A stretch of 64,000 bases of DNA from Glaciecola sp047250385. Lineage in GTDB: Bacteria > Pseudomonadota > Gammaproteobacteria > Enterobacterales > Alteromonadaceae. The first letter of the stretch is position 1, and each line of letters opens with the position of its first letter. Made by a program: the position numbers and the translations under genes. Of this stretch, positions 17,542 to 27,950 are shown one piece after another. The stretch is from NCBI RefSeq assembly GCF_047250385.1, contig NZ_JBLBVM010000056.1:248001-312000 (forward strand), given 5' to 3'. Under the pieces are notes generated by a model that worked only from the letters and a program-made list of their open reading frames with translations, had not been told where the DNA came from and did not search any database.

Positions 17542-20500
17542 TTAAACCTCCAGCTTTTCAGGGCTAAACAACTCTTCAAGCTGTTGGATAAATTGAAGCT
17601 CTATTTTATCGAAGAAAACTCCGTATGACTCACCATCAAGCTGAAAATCTGGCGACATACCTCGTAAATAGAGGTAGTACACACCACCAAAATGCTCTTC
17701 AAATGAGTAGTTTGGTAATTGTTGCTTCAAATATTTATGCAGTGCCAAAGAATATAGTAAGTACTGCAAGTCGTATAAATGTTGCTGATTATTCTTATGC
17801 ATATGCTCTGTACTATATTCTATTGAAGAATCTCCTAGATGCGTCGATTTGTAGTCTGCAACATAGTACTTGTCATTCTTTTCAAAAATAAGGTCGATAA
17901 AACCATGCATCATGCCGCTAAGCTCGGGAATGTCTGCCATGTGAATTGGAAGAGCAAGCAAGGCTCTTTGCTTTTGAACATGTTGTCGATACTGATGCAG
18001 AACCTTTGCGACATCTCGCACTTTTAAATTTGGCATAGGAAAATAAAACTCAGCCTCTCTCAAGGTGCTGGATTTCCCCAGTTCAGCTAGACAAAAGTCC
18101 TTATTAAGTGGTGTTTTGAGGCAGCTTTCTAACCAGTCAAACAATGCAATGCATTCATTTTCACTTAATGCATGATACTTGGACAATGCAACACTTGAGG
18201 ATTCATCCCAATTTGGGTCGGTAAAATCAACATTTTCCAGTATATCGTGTAACAAATTCCCAGTATCTGCGCCTTTTTCAAGCTGATACCTAATCGCTGA
18301 CTTGTCTTCGTATTTGCTCTGTGGTGTCTCGTTAGGAAGTTCTACACCAATGGACGAATGCTCACTTGCCGATTCAATGGCGTGCAACGAGATTTGATTG
18401 GGCTGTGCAAGGTCATAATGACCCACACTGTTATTCCTTTGAAAGCGCGATAAATTTGAGAATGAACTGATTAGCCATGCAGATCGCTGAGATAATGTCG
18501 CATCTACATATTCAGGCAACATGATATCGCTTTGCATCTCATATTGATTAAGTGCTTGCGGCCGCACGTTTACATCAGCAATAGAGCTTTCATCAACTGT
18601 TTCTAGCCATACAGGTAATAAAGAATGTGGCTCTGCATCTAGTGCCTTACAATCATTCAATACGCCACTTGGAATTCCAAGAGCAGTATTTAACGCTGAT
18701 TCGCTATTACTGACATCGTCCACTATTCCTAAATAACAACGATGCTCTGCACGCGTAACAGCCACATATAATAAACGCATCCTTTCAGCATTTTCTTGCT
18801 TAGTAAACTCATCTAAACTCAATTGAGTTGCACCAAGCTGATACTTCGTTTGCTTATTTCGTATATCTTGGTATTTAAAATGTTGAATGGTGCTTGTGTT
18901 TCTTTTGCTAGGATCTTTATATTTATTCCCGAAAGGCACAAATACAATTGGGTACTCCAGCCCCTTGGAGCCATGCTGTGTCACAATCTTTATTAAGTTT
19001 GCGTCACTTTCTAAGCGCAATTGCATCTCTTCATCGCTAACATGATCGAATATCTGATGACTGAGCCACGCTAATTGCTGCTCAGGTAGCTTATTTAGGA
19101 CTGCATTCTTTGCCATCGCTTCAGCTAAATGCATCATATTCGTTAAACTGCGCTCAGCGGCATTCACAGGAGTATAATTCTCCTTTATCAAGCCCAATAA
19201 AAGGCTGAAAATACCCTGTTCTTGCCATTTCTCTTTAAACTGAAAGCATGCAGTGACTAGCTTATCCCACATAGGGTGCATCAAGTCATTATGCAATTCA
19301 GCAAGTTGAGCTTGAGCTTCACTGACATTGCTATCTTTAAATAAAACTCGACTTAATAGCGAACTGTTAGCGCCAGCTACCAATATTGAGCGGTTAGTGC
19401 TGTGTAAAATGGCATCGAGCACGCGGTACAACTCAATTGCTTGAGGCGTTGTGAATAAAGGCGTTTTATCACTCAAATAGACTGCCGAGAGACCGACACC
19501 GTCAAGGCTGTTCTTCACCAAAGATGCTTCGACCTTGTCTTTCACTAAAATGGCGATATCCGCCGGTACAACAGCTTCATCGCCAATTTTAGCATCCGAT
19601 AGTAAACGTAATATTTCTAAAGAGCTCCATTCTAATACTTGCTCTTCCAATTCCGCTTTTTTGCGTTTTGAATTAGTTGGCGAACCTGCCTCTAGCGAGC
19701 CATCAGTCGATAACATATATGTCATTGCCGCTCGTGAATTCAGAGAATCGGAAAGTGGTGAAGCGGCCGCTTTTGCTTTCTCAGTAGAGTTTATTTTTTC
19801 ATAATGAATATCAAAGCCAAAAACTTCTCGCGCTTGTTCTTCTTGCAGAGAGTGTCCCCAAAAGAGTCGATTGTAACCCTGCACCATGTCTGAGCTAGAG
19901 CGCCAGTTTGTATCCATAAACCAAATGTAATCTGCATCTTTTTTGGCAGCGAGGTACACAAAGATATCGCCTCCTCGGAAGCCGTAGATCGCTTGCTTTG
20001 GATCACCAATCATTAGTAAAAGACTATTTTTATCAGCCTTAGGATAAAGTAAATCGAGAATTTGATATTGGTGGCGATCTGTATCTTGGAATTCATCAAC
20101 TAAGGCGACTGGAAATTGCTTTCGAATAGCGTCAACTAGGTTTGTACTTTGTTTCTGTAGTGCATTTGCAAAAACACTGATGAGATCATCGAATAAGACA
20201 ACATGGGCTTTTTGCTTCGCCTTCTCTATTCGCTCTCGAATGCTATAAATTCCTTGCTTAACGACCGACAATATCTCAACTAACTGTCCGCGTTGTTCAA
20301 GGTTTTTTATGCTTTTATCGAGCGATTTTTTTAAATCTGTTCGGAATAACTTTAATGGCTCAAGCAATTCCTTAGATTCTGCAGAAGATCGAAAGCGATT
20401 ACCATTTGTAAACGTACCCATTTCCGCTGGGGTAGTTAAAAGCCGCACGAGTTCTTCATGACTCATATTAGTTTGATTTAGCTTTGAACCTGCTCTCGTC

Positions 20501-21345
20501 TTGTCGATGAAGTCTAATACCGGAATGAACCAATCGATTAATACCTCCCATTCTGCCGAGCGTTTAACTTCGTCTTTATGACCATTAACTGAGGCATTGA
20601 AGAAAATACTTTTATTAGCTTTTAAATCATTAAACAGTTCTTGAATTAACTCTGCACTTTCCTGAATGTGCTTCTTTAGGCTTTCGCATTCGTCAAACTC
20701 AATATCAGCCATAGTCACTTCTGATAAAGTTAAATCAGAACTAATTGCCGACCTAAATTCACTAAAGAAATTATCTGGAATGTGCCAATTTTTAGAACTC
20801 AGCAAGGCGAACTCGTGTTCATTTTTACTGAGAACTCGCAGGTAATCTTGCACACTTTCCAGAATCAAATCGGACGAATCTGTTAGTAACTCAAGTTCCA
20901 AATCGGCGTTAAGTGAAACCGCAAATTGTTTTAAAACCCGCTGGCAAAAACCATGAATAGTAAAGATAGACGCTTCATCTAAAGACAATAATGCCGCCGT
21001 TAATAGTGCATCCCCCTCATCTATACCAACACGCTCAATCATTGTTTGCGTGAATTCAGAGGGTTTGCCTGAGCGCCATTCGTTATGGATTTCAAGTAAG
21101 AAGGCTGCAACGCGGCTCTTAATCTCTTCGGTCGCTGCACGCGTGTATGTCATTACAAGTATTTCCTGCACCGACAATTTTTTCTCGAGAATTAAACGTG
21201 CATACAAGCGAGTGATGTTAAACGTTTTACCGGTACCAGCACTTGCTTCGATCAAATGACGGCAATTCAATTCTAGCGCTAGGGGATCCAAGTTTTTAGG
21301 GAGCAAACTATTAGCTTGCGTAGAACCAAGATCTGATTTAACCAT
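17542..21345 (-). CDS. recB: Exodeoxyribonuclease V beta subunit
   Basis: RecB is the 3'-5' helicase and nuclease of RecBCD, acting in double-strand break repair and foreign DNA degradation. The protein is 1267 residues, slightly longer than the E. coli enzyme. Walker A EASAGTGKTFNITRLY lies near residue 32, VALVDEFQDTDRHQYQILDLL (motif II) near 415, and LYVAVTRAEHRCYLG marks the end of the helicase. The C-terminal nuclease has GFIDLIFEKNDKYYVADYKS near 1147-1165, with the metal-binding Asp, Asp and Lys. It lies two bases after the recC stop and four before recD. Confidence 0.96.
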   Translation of the reverse strand: MVKSDLGSTQANSLLPKNLDPLALELNCRHLIEASAGTGKTFNITRLYARLILEKKLSVQEILVMTYTRAATEEIKSRVAAFLLEIHNEWRSGKPSEFTQTMIERVGIDEGDALLTAALLSLDEASIFTIHGFCQRVLKQFAVSLNADLELELLTDSSDLILESVQDYLRVLSKNEHEFALLSSKNWHIPDNFFSEFRSAISSDLTLSEVTMADIEFDECESLKKHIQESAELIQELFNDLKANKSIFFNASVNGHKDEVKRSAEWEVLIDWFIPVLDFIDKTRAGSKLNQTNMSHEELVRLLTTPAEMGTFTNGNRFRSSAESKELLEPLKLFRTDLKKSLDKSIKNLEQRGQLVEILSVVKQGIYSIRERIEKAKQKAHVVLFDDLISVFANALQKQSTNLVDAIRKQFPVALVDEFQDTDRHQYQILDLLYPKADKNSLLLMIGDPKQAIYGFRGGDIFVYLAAKKDADYIWFMDTNWRSSSDMVQGYNRLFWGHSLQEEQAREVFGFDIHYEKINSTEKAKAAASPLSDSLNSRAAMTYMLSTDGSLEAGSPTNSKRKKAELEEQVLEWSSLEILRLLSDAKIGDEAVVPADIAILVKDKVEASLVKNSLDGVGLSAVYLSDKTPLFTTPQAIELYRVLDAILHSTNRSILVAGANSSLLSRVLFKDSNVSEAQAQLAELHNDLMHPMWDKLVTACFQFKEKWQEQGIFSLLLGLIKENYTPVNAAERSLTNMMHLAEAMAKNAVLNKLPEQQLAWLSHQIFDHVSDEEMQLRLESDANLIKIVTQHGSKGLEYPIVFVPFGNKYKDPSKRNTSTIQHFKYQDIRNKQTKYQLGATQLSLDEFTKQENAERMRLLYVAVTRAEHRCYLGIVDDVSNSESALNTALGIPSGVLNDCKALDAEPHSLLPVWLETVDESSIADVNVRPQALNQYEMQSDIMLPEYVDATLSQRSAWLISSFSNLSRFQRNNSVGHYDLAQPNQISLHAIESASEHSSIGVELPNETPQSKYEDKSAIRYQLEKGADTGNLLHDILENVDFTDPNWDESSSVALSKYHALSENECIALFDWLESCLKTPLNKDFCLAELGKSSTLREAEFYFPMPNLKVRDVAKVLHQYRQHVQKQRALLALPIHMADIPELSGMMHGFIDLIFEKNDKYYVADYKSTHLGDSSIEYSTEHMHKNNQQHLYDLQYLLYSLALHKYLKQQLPNYSFEEHFGGVYYLYLRGMSPDFQLDGESYGVFFDKIELQFIQQLEELFSPEKLEV

Positions 21346-21347
21346 GC

Positions 21348-24300
21348 TTAGTCCCTCCCTACCGATGTTTTACTTGAATTGCTCTTTTTTAAGACCATAT
21401 GTCTTTTCATCGGCTGATAAATGGTCAACAAGTCGCGAATTGTGTCTCTATCTTTTTCGATAGCATTAGGGAAGTAATGGATAAAGTATTTATCTTCAAC
21501 AAATTGTGACGAAAAATTTCCTGTTTCAAAAAATGCTGACCATCGATTGGCAATTTCTGGATGCTCAAAATAGGTATCACAGTTTGCAACCAAGGGCTCA
21601 AACTCTTTATCTGATTTTATGCCTGTTATTAGCTTTTCTGCGAGATCTGGTGAGAGTAATAAGGGTTCTTTTACACCGCGCTGGTAGATGTCTATTAGAC
21701 TTGCTAAATATTCTTCCGCCTGCTGTGCACTTAGCGCCGTAAATTGTATGGTTTTTATTGAAACTTCATTTTTCTTTGAATCTTTAACCATACAAAGTGT
21801 GTGAGTGATTAAGCCAGCGTTCTCTGAGTTATCTGAATTATCTGAATTTTCATCTTGTAAGCCATTGTCTTCGATTGCTTGCTGTGCGCAAACAATAAGA
21901 TGCTTGATCCAAGCTCCAATAATGTGTCTGTTACTATTGCCACTTAAGCTATAATCCAAAGCACCATTGCGATTGGAGAGCTCGATACTAAAGTCGATAT
22001 GATTGTTATCTATCACTAGCTGCCCACTTATTGCGTCATCGGACATATAATTAGATAATTCATTTGCGAGTAACAAACTAGAATCTGATGTTTCATCAAT
22101 TAACACAGCCGTGTTTGGATCGTCAGGAAACTGACCTGACAATATTAAGCTTTTCTTCAAATCATCTAAGCTCTTCTGCGTTTCAGCCTCTGACAATTCT
22201 GCATGTTCACATTCTAATAAACAGTCAAGAAAATCCGCTTTCATCGCATAGACGGACAAGCCTCCTTCTTTAAATGGCTCCACGTCAGACAAGTTTGATT
22301 GAATATCATCTAACCACAAACCCTGAGTGTTATTAGCAAAGAACTGAAGTGGCTTTTTGAAGAAGCGAATCATATCGTCCATTCTTATGTGCTGTTTAGC
22401 AGTCTCGCTTGCCAATGGCGTAAGATTAGCGCTTTGCTCTACTTCCTCACTTTCTTTTTTCAGATTTGGCCCAGCTTCACCACGACTTTCTTCACCTTGG
22501 CTTTCTTCACTACCTTGTAAGCTAGACATCAGCCGGTACCAACCTTTATCGTAGTTGCGCTGTATTTCTGCTGTATTAGCATGTTCCTCACTATTACTGA
22601 CAAATCCTTCAATACTAAAAGGATGCAAAGGCTGTTGGCTAACATTGTCGAAGTCGTGATGGCTTTTTAGATACGCAAGAAACTCGCTAAGTACTAAACT
22701 TGGCTCTCTGACTTTATTGTCCCGAATACCCTTTCCTTGATAACTCAGGTATAGCGCTTTTCTAGCAGATAAAATGGCTTCGAGAAATAGATAACGGTCA
22801 TCCCCTCTTCTGGACCGATCGCCAATTTCTCTTCCTAAGTGATTGACTAAATCCATATCAACATAGTTAGATTGCCGAGGAAATTCACCGTCATTCAAGC
22901 CTAAAACCGCAATGATTTTGAAGGGTATACTGCGCATTGGCATCATAGAACAGAAGGTAACTTGCCCGGTCATAAATTGGTTTTGGCTATCGGGTGAAGT
23001 AAAGGCATTTTGAAGCGCTTGGCGCAGAGTTTGATAGGACCATAAACGCTCTGATGACGCAGTCACATTGTCTAAGGATGACATCTGATAATGCTCAAAA
23101 AACTGCCCCAAGGTTTTAGTAATTGTCTGAGATGCGTATTGCTCTACCGTACTGGCATCAAATAAGTTGTCTCGCATTTCAAATAAATACGTTTTCCACT
23201 CATCCATAGTCCGTTGGCGTTTTAAAGAATGACCATATCCCGCCAGTTTTTCTAAAACATGCAGCAATTTGCCAAAGGTGACGGCAAGCTGGCCTTCTAT
23301 TTCATTTAAGGCTAGAAGTGTTTCATCAATTAACAAGTCATTGTCTGCGTGGCTGAAACCCTCAAGTAAGCGGGACATACCCCAATGCCAGGTAAACACA
23401 TCATTTGCTTTATCTAAGCCTAATATGATGGATTTATGTTCAGCATCTAAACCCCAATGAATGTTTGATTGATGGACCCAATAAGCAAATAAATCAAGCT
23501 CTGCATCATTAATGTCATATTTATGCATAACTGCAGGTAGATGCAGGAAACTAAGCAGTTCTGACACATTGAAACGACTGTCAGGTAAGCTCATTAATTG
23601 CATGAAAGCCGAAACCAAAGGATCTGCGTCCAAAGGGTTTCGATCAGCGATAGTGCATGGAATGCGTTTTTGTTGAGACGTATTTAGCTCGGTAATACTC
23701 TTACCAAATACCGCCTCTATGTAAGGAGAATAATTCTCGATAGCTGGGCACATCACTAACACATCACGGGGGCTTATATTGTCATCCAGACTAAACTGCT
23801 CGAGCAGGTAGTCATGCAATACTTGCACTTCTCGCAATGCACTATGACAGGAACGGACCACAACAGAATTGTCAGACTTGCCGCTTTTTGTCTCGGAAAC
23901 TGCAGACGCGTTATCAGTTTGCCCCTGCAAAATATCAAGTTGAATATCGTGCAGTAAACTCGAAGAGATACTCTCACTCTCGTATTCAGTATCAAACGCA
24001 CTTATTTCATAGTGCGTCGATTGAGACAACAAATTAAATAAATCTTTACCTTGTTGACCAAAGTTTCTTAACAAAGGATTGATAGCTTGCTGCTCTATCC
24101 AAGCATCTATTTTCCCTTGGTGTAACTGTCGTGCTAAGGCGCGATCTGAAACGGCGTCCCCCCAATAATCGACACAGGGATTTAAATGGAAGAAGTGAAT
24201 CTGTGTGTACTTCGCTATTTCATTAAAAAATGCCAAGGTTTGCGGTGCCATCGTGTTTATAGCGAAGAAATACACTTCTGACGGCAGGACATCGCGCTTA

Positions 24301-25028
24301 TTCTCTAAAGCCTCCAATGCAAGTAACTGCAATCTCACTGGGTGATTAGGTTCTTCTTTTGCTAACTCCCGCCAAATCCAGCGTTGCCAAGCCTCATGTT
24401 TCAGCACGACATTGCTTTGTTCGAACTCTTGTTCAAGTTGGGATAGGGATAGAGATTGAACTTGTAGTTTAGAAAGAGATTCAGTTTCACTGTTTGAACC
24501 ATTCTGTTCATTAGCTCCACGTTGAGACTTGCTTGACCCTGTGACAACAGACTCGCCCTTTTCCCACGCTAACAACCATTGTGGTCTGAACATGAGATAT
24601 TGTTCTAAGGTGTCGGCAATCAACCTGCTGATGTTAACTCTTTTATATTCGGCGTTTGCGGTACTTTCCTCTTGCCAATATTCAATTAAGGCGGCCTCAA
24701 AATTCTGTTGTTTAAATGCCTCTGAGTTTAGCAAGCGTTCAATTCGCCATAGCATCACTTCACGTTTATAGGTGGATTGCATCGGCACCTTGTCATGCCC
24801 CAGAATATCGCGACATAATTGCCAAACGTAACGCGTCGGCATTGGGTATTCAATATTCATCGCTATGCCGGCATATTCAGCCAATTGCAGGTTCAACCAA
24901 TGTTGCATGCCTGTGCTTTCAACCAAAACTGTTTTTGGCTGCAATATAGGCTGTTGACTGTTGCTCATAACAGCTTGCAAAAGATAGCTTAAATGCTCTA
25001 ATTTGTTTGAAGGATAGAGTGTTAACAA
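21348..25028 (-). CDS. recC: Exodeoxyribonuclease V gamma subunit
   Basis: RecC is the Chi-recognising scaffold of RecBCD. The 1226-residue protein begins LTLYPSNKLEHLSYLLQ and contains TVLVESTGMQHWLNLQLAE and MPMRSIPFKIIAVLGLNDGEFPR, hallmarks of RecC. It is longer than E. coli RecC (1122 residues), partly because of low-complexity acidic insertions such as EESQGEESRGEAG near residue 840 and DNSDNSEN near 1070. The ptrA gene that separates recC from recB in enterics is absent. Confidence 0.95.
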   Translation of the reverse strand: MLTLYPSNKLEHLSYLLQAVMSNSQQPILQPKTVLVESTGMQHWLNLQLAEYAGIAMNIEYPMPTRYVWQLCRDILGHDKVPMQSTYKREVMLWRIERLLNSEAFKQQNFEAALIEYWQEESTANAEYKRVNISRLIADTLEQYLMFRPQWLLAWEKGESVVTGSSKSQRGANEQNGSNSETESLSKLQVQSLSLSQLEQEFEQSNVVLKHEAWQRWIWRELAKEEPNHPVRLQLLALEALENKRDVLPSEVYFFAINTMAPQTLAFFNEIAKYTQIHFFHLNPCVDYWGDAVSDRALARQLHQGKIDAWIEQQAINPLLRNFGQQGKDLFNLLSQSTHYEISAFDTEYESESISSSLLHDIQLDILQGQTDNASAVSETKSGKSDNSVVVRSCHSALREVQVLHDYLLEQFSLDDNISPRDVLVMCPAIENYSPYIEAVFGKSITELNTSQQKRIPCTIADRNPLDADPLVSAFMQLMSLPDSRFNVSELLSFLHLPAVMHKYDINDAELDLFAYWVHQSNIHWGLDAEHKSIILGLDKANDVFTWHWGMSRLLEGFSHADNDLLIDETLLALNEIEGQLAVTFGKLLHVLEKLAGYGHSLKRQRTMDEWKTYLFEMRDNLFDASTVEQYASQTITKTLGQFFEHYQMSSLDNVTASSERLWSYQTLRQALQNAFTSPDSQNQFMTGQVTFCSMMPMRSIPFKIIAVLGLNDGEFPRQSNYVDMDLVNHLGREIGDRSRRGDDRYLFLEAILSARKALYLSYQGKGIRDNKVREPSLVLSEFLAYLKSHHDFDNVSQQPLHPFSIEGFVSNSEEHANTAEIQRNYDKGWYRLMSSLQGSEESQGEESRGEAGPNLKKESEEVEQSANLTPLASETAKQHIRMDDMIRFFKKPLQFFANNTQGLWLDDIQSNLSDVEPFKEGGLSVYAMKADFLDCLLECEHAELSEAETQKSLDDLKKSLILSGQFPDDPNTAVLIDETSDSSLLLANELSNYMSDDAISGQLVIDNNHIDFSIELSNRNGALDYSLSGNSNRHIIGAWIKHLIVCAQQAIEDNGLQDENSDNSDNSENAGLITHTLCMVKDSKKNEVSIKTIQFTALSAQQAEEYLASLIDIYQRGVKEPLLLSPDLAEKLITGIKSDKEFEPLVANCDTYFEHPEIANRWSAFFETGNFSSQFVEDKYFIHYFPNAIEKDRDTIRDLLTIYQPMKRHMVLKKSNSSKTSVGRD

Positions 25029-25325
25029 GGCTGATTATTCTTATTATTAGTAAACTATTATTGCATATACTATGACACGAATACGCAAAGCTTAACACTA
25101 GGACATGATAAAATAAGCGTACTTATAACGGGATGATTTTTTGCAAAGCAACACCAATTTTAGCAGCAAATAAAGTATAAAAACTGCAGTTAAAGCGCTA
25201 CACTAGCGCTGCTTATTACCATTGCGTTCACTGCACCAATTATATTCAACGATAAAAGTTGTGGTGCGCATAAATCAACAAGCTCTAGGCAGCTTCTCAA
25301 TCAATATAAAAACAAAGGAAGATTG

Positions 25326-25979
25326 ATGTTAACCAACACCCAACTCAATACCATGCTAAATCTCCAAGATGGAATGAATATAAAAGTGAACCCTCAATGG
25401 TTAACTGCGGGTTATAGCTATTTAAGAGCTGCCATGATTGAATCAGTCGAAGCTATAGAGCATCACGGTTGGAAATGGTGGAAAGCTCAAAAGCTGGATT
25501 TACCCCAAGTACAAATGGAATTAGTAGACATTTGGCATTTTGCATTATCGCATCTTATTATTCAGCACAATGGCGATATTGATGCAGCGGCAGATGCCAT
25601 TGCAAAATCTCTACTTGAGTCTCACACAGAAGTGACCTTTGATGGCAATACGATTAATTTTAGTAACGCCACACTTGTTGAAAACTTAGAATTAATGGCT
25701 GGTTTATGCATAGCTAAACGTTTTGATGTGCCGCTTTTCTTAAAGATCGTTGAACAGGCTGAGATGAATTCAGATGCCCTATTTTCTCAATATGTGGGTA
25801 AAAACATTCTAAACTTCTTCAGACAAGATCACGGTTATAAAGAAGGCACTTATATTAAAATATGGGATCAACGTGAAGATAATGAACATTTAGTAGAAGT
25901 ACTAGATTCAACAAACAGTCAATTAGATAATTACGCTGACGTGATTTATCAAGAGCTCGAAAAGCGCTATCCAAATTAG
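25326..25979 (+). CDS. dUTP diphosphatase, all-alpha dimeric (MazG-like) type
   Basis: This enzyme hydrolyses dUTP to dUMP and pyrophosphate and keeps uracil out of DNA. The 217-residue protein belongs to the all-alpha dUTPase family (dUTPase_2) rather than the trimeric Dut. The metal-binding motifs are ESVEAIEHHGWKWWK near residue 38 and MELVDIWHF near 62. The ATG at 25326 follows AAAGGAAGATTG closely; a TTG directly before it is an unlikely start. Between it and divergent recC (25029-25325) I see no further gene. A tandem repeat and a hairpin follow the stop. Confidence 0.88.
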   Translation: MLTNTQLNTMLNLQDGMNIKVNPQWLTAGYSYLRAAMIESVEAIEHHGWKWWKAQKLDLPQVQMELVDIWHFALSHLIIQHNGDIDAAADAIAKSLLESHTEVTFDGNTINFSNATLVENLELMAGLCIAKRFDVPLFLKIVEQAEMNSDALFSQYVGKNILNFFRQDHGYKEGTYIKIWDQREDNEHLVEVLDSTNSQLDNYADVIYQELEKRYPN

Positions 25980-25990
25980 TTTGGTTACTG

Positions 25991-26040
25991 CCTAGAGCAA
26001 TTAGAGCCTAGAGCAATTAGTGCCCAGAGCAAACAATTAC
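25991..26040. repeat. 16-bp tandem repeat after the dUTPase gene
   Basis: GCCTAGAGCAATTAGA at 25991-26006 is followed by GCCTAGAGCAATTAGT at 26007-26022, then a degenerate third copy beginning GCCCAGAGCAAACAATTA. The array starts 11 bases after the dUTPase stop codon and is noncoding. Confidence 0.85.
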
Positions 26041-26064
26041 CTAGTCGGAATAATGCCCCAGAAC

Positions 26065-26096
26065 GAAAAATGGCTACTTACAGAGTAAGTAGCCAT
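26065..26096 (-). terminator. Rho-independent terminator of the porin operon
   Basis: TGGCTACTTAC at 26071-26081 and GTAAGTAGCCA at 26085-26095 form a perfect 11-bp stem with an AGA loop. On the minus strand the stem is followed by a T-run (from AAAAA at 26066-26070). It lies 49 bases past the porin stop and is correctly oriented for that gene. Confidence 0.85.
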
Positions 26097-26143
26097 CGCG
26101 CGACCAAGTACAGCTGTTCATACAGCTACACTATGAAACACGT

Positions 26144-27283
26144 TTAAAAAACGTAGTTGATTGCAAATCGTAACAAAGTGTCTTCTTCTTCACTAATATC
26201 ATTAGTGAATTTAACGACATCCGCTTTCAATGCAACATTTGTATCTAAATCATACCTAACACCGGCAGATAAAGTATTATCTTCAGATATTGCAGGCATT
26301 TGGATGCCAACAACTAGCTGTGTTAATGCTGGTTGGAAAGGAGCTGGGAAGCCACCTATATCAGATAGAAACTTAGGACCGTCATTTAAATCAGACTTTT
26401 CATAAGTAATAAACGGAGTCCATTTTCCAGTGCGAATTCCAGCAGTAATATAAAAGTTACTCTCATCTTGATAAAATGATTGATCAATTTTAATGCCTGT
26501 CATTTCCGCAGCCACAAACCAATCATAAGAGTCATATTCCAAGCTTAAACCATAGAAAATACCCGTATCATCATTCGCGTTCAACTTATTACTTAATTCT
26601 GGAGATATTTGTGCCAACAGACTTAAAGGGCCATCTAAATCAGGAATATCGAAAGTTGCTTTAGCCGTTGCGTAAACACCTCGGAATTTCCAATTTTCAT
26701 AAGTAAACTCACCCGTTAATGAAATAACATTATCAATTTCTAAGTTACCATTCGCGCCGCCTAGAGTGAATTCATTCTCAATTTTTCCCGCGGTGACCTG
26801 GAATGTATATTCTAAATCGCCTGAATACCCAGAGTAATCAACTTGCACACCATCAATGTTATTGAACGGAACCGCATAGATTGATTGCGGTGCAACAACC
26901 CAGTGGTAAGAATAACCGACATCCAAAGAGGCAGAGTATCTAAACAATGGCATTCTTAGTCGACCCGCTGAAACACTCGTATTATCTGATGTTTGATAGG
27001 TAATGTAAGCCCATTCGAAGTTCGCATCGTAGCTATCATTACCGCGCGCAACCAATTGCCCAGTAGCTGTCATTTTGTCGTTGATATCACCACTAACTTG
27101 AATAGCGAACAAACTTTGTGAACCAAAACTCACGCGATCATCATAACCATAAAGGCTATCGTCACTGCTTGTGATACCACCTGTTAGGTTAGCAAAACCA
27201 TTAATTCTAAGATCTGCTTGTGCTTGAAATGTTGCTAGAACTGCAACTGCAACAACCGATAAACTTTTATTTAAATTTTTCAT
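26144..27283 (-). CDS. Outer-membrane porin-like protein
   Basis: This 379-residue beta-barrel protein has a signal peptide (KKN-type start, hydrophobic core, cleavage after FQAQA before DLRING). The mature protein shows alternating aromatic and polar strands and ends in an aromatic residue (FAINYVF), as outer-membrane proteins assembled by BAM do. I start at the ATG at 27283, which gives the normal signal peptide; the longer frame to 27319 would overlap the upstream gene. It is 10 bases after a PstS-like protein gene, so the two are probably co-transcribed and may serve uptake of the same solute, possibly phosphate. The fourth residue onward does not match OmpC/OmpF closely enough to name it. 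Confidence 0.8.
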   Translation of the reverse strand: MKNLNKSLSVVAVAVLATFQAQADLRINGFANLTGGITSSDDSLYGYDDRVSFGSQSLFAIQVSGDINDKMTATGQLVARGNDSYDANFEWAYITYQTSDNTSVSAGRLRMPLFRYSASLDVGYSYHWVVAPQSIYAVPFNNIDGVQVDYSGYSGDLEYTFQVTAGKIENEFTLGGANGNLEIDNVISLTGEFTYENWKFRGVYATAKATFDIPDLDGPLSLLAQISPELSNKLNANDDTGIFYGLSLEYDSYDWFVAAEMTGIKIDQSFYQDESNFYITAGIRTGKWTPFITYEKSDLNDGPKFLSDIGGFPAPFQPALTQLVVGIQMPAISEDNTLSAGVRYDLDTNVALKADVVKFTNDISEEEDTLLRFAINYVF

Positions 27284-27293
27284 ATTCACGTCC

Positions 27294-27704
27294 TTACATT
27301 TCGACGATTTTAACAGCATCTGTTACAGACGCTTTATCAACATAACCAATCACACTTAGATTCTTTGACACTAAATCAATTACTTCTGCATCGTTGGCTA
27401 CTTCTTTCGGCGGAATGCCTTTACCTGTAAATACTAGTTTTGACCAATATGCTGAAACTTGACTTGAACTTCTGCCAAGAACTGCTTGGTCGAAATCTTG
27501 TCTAATTTGTGTGTCTGCACCTTGATTTACCGCGATAGTTTCATTGCCATCCGCAAACTTCTTATCTTTACCTAAAAATATACGTTGGACGGTTTTAGAA
27601 TCTAGCGCATTTGTATTTGCAGGGTTTACCACTACGACAAGTTCTGCTAATGCGGAGCTTGCGGCAAATAATAAGGTTGCTGCTAAGAGCGTTTTTTTCA
27701 ACAT
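27294..27704 (-). CDS. Small PstS-like periplasmic protein (copy 1)
   Basis: This 136-residue exported protein has a signal peptide ending SSALA before ELVVVV. It is the short PBP-like type annotated as phosphate ABC transporter substrate-binding protein, about half the size of PstS. Conserved features are VQRIFLGKDKKFADG and VLGRSSSQVSAYWSKLVFTG. It is 10 bases ahead of the porin gene and is a clear paralogue of the gene at 27951-28370. No ABC permease or ATPase is nearby, so a true transport role is doubtful; it could bind phosphate or another anion for the porin. Confidence 0.8.
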   Translation of the reverse strand: MLKKTLLAATLLFAASSALAELVVVVNPANTNALDSKTVQRIFLGKDKKFADGNETIAVNQGADTQIRQDFDQAVLGRSSSQVSAYWSKLVFTGKGIPPKEVANDAEVIDLVSKNLSVIGYVDKASVTDAVKIVEM

Positions 27705-27950
27705 TATTGAGCTTCCTATTTGGTTTTTATTATTAAAATAATAATCTTAAAAACAGATTGAAACTCAACGAACAATAAGAAATTACTGGACACAGACGTT
27801 TCCTGTTTTCAGTGAAACCGCTCATCCATTTTCGACTTTACTTGTTTAATTTTGGAGCAACAACTCTGATCCATTGCAGACCGCTCCGTATACAATTTTG
27901 TTATCGGCTAGCTGACGATTAATTCAACCCTAAGCCTATTAACTTAATAC

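Noticed and set aside
17538..17579. Longer start for recD
   Set aside because: It would overlap recB, while the ATG at 17537 has a strong GGAGG at the right distance.
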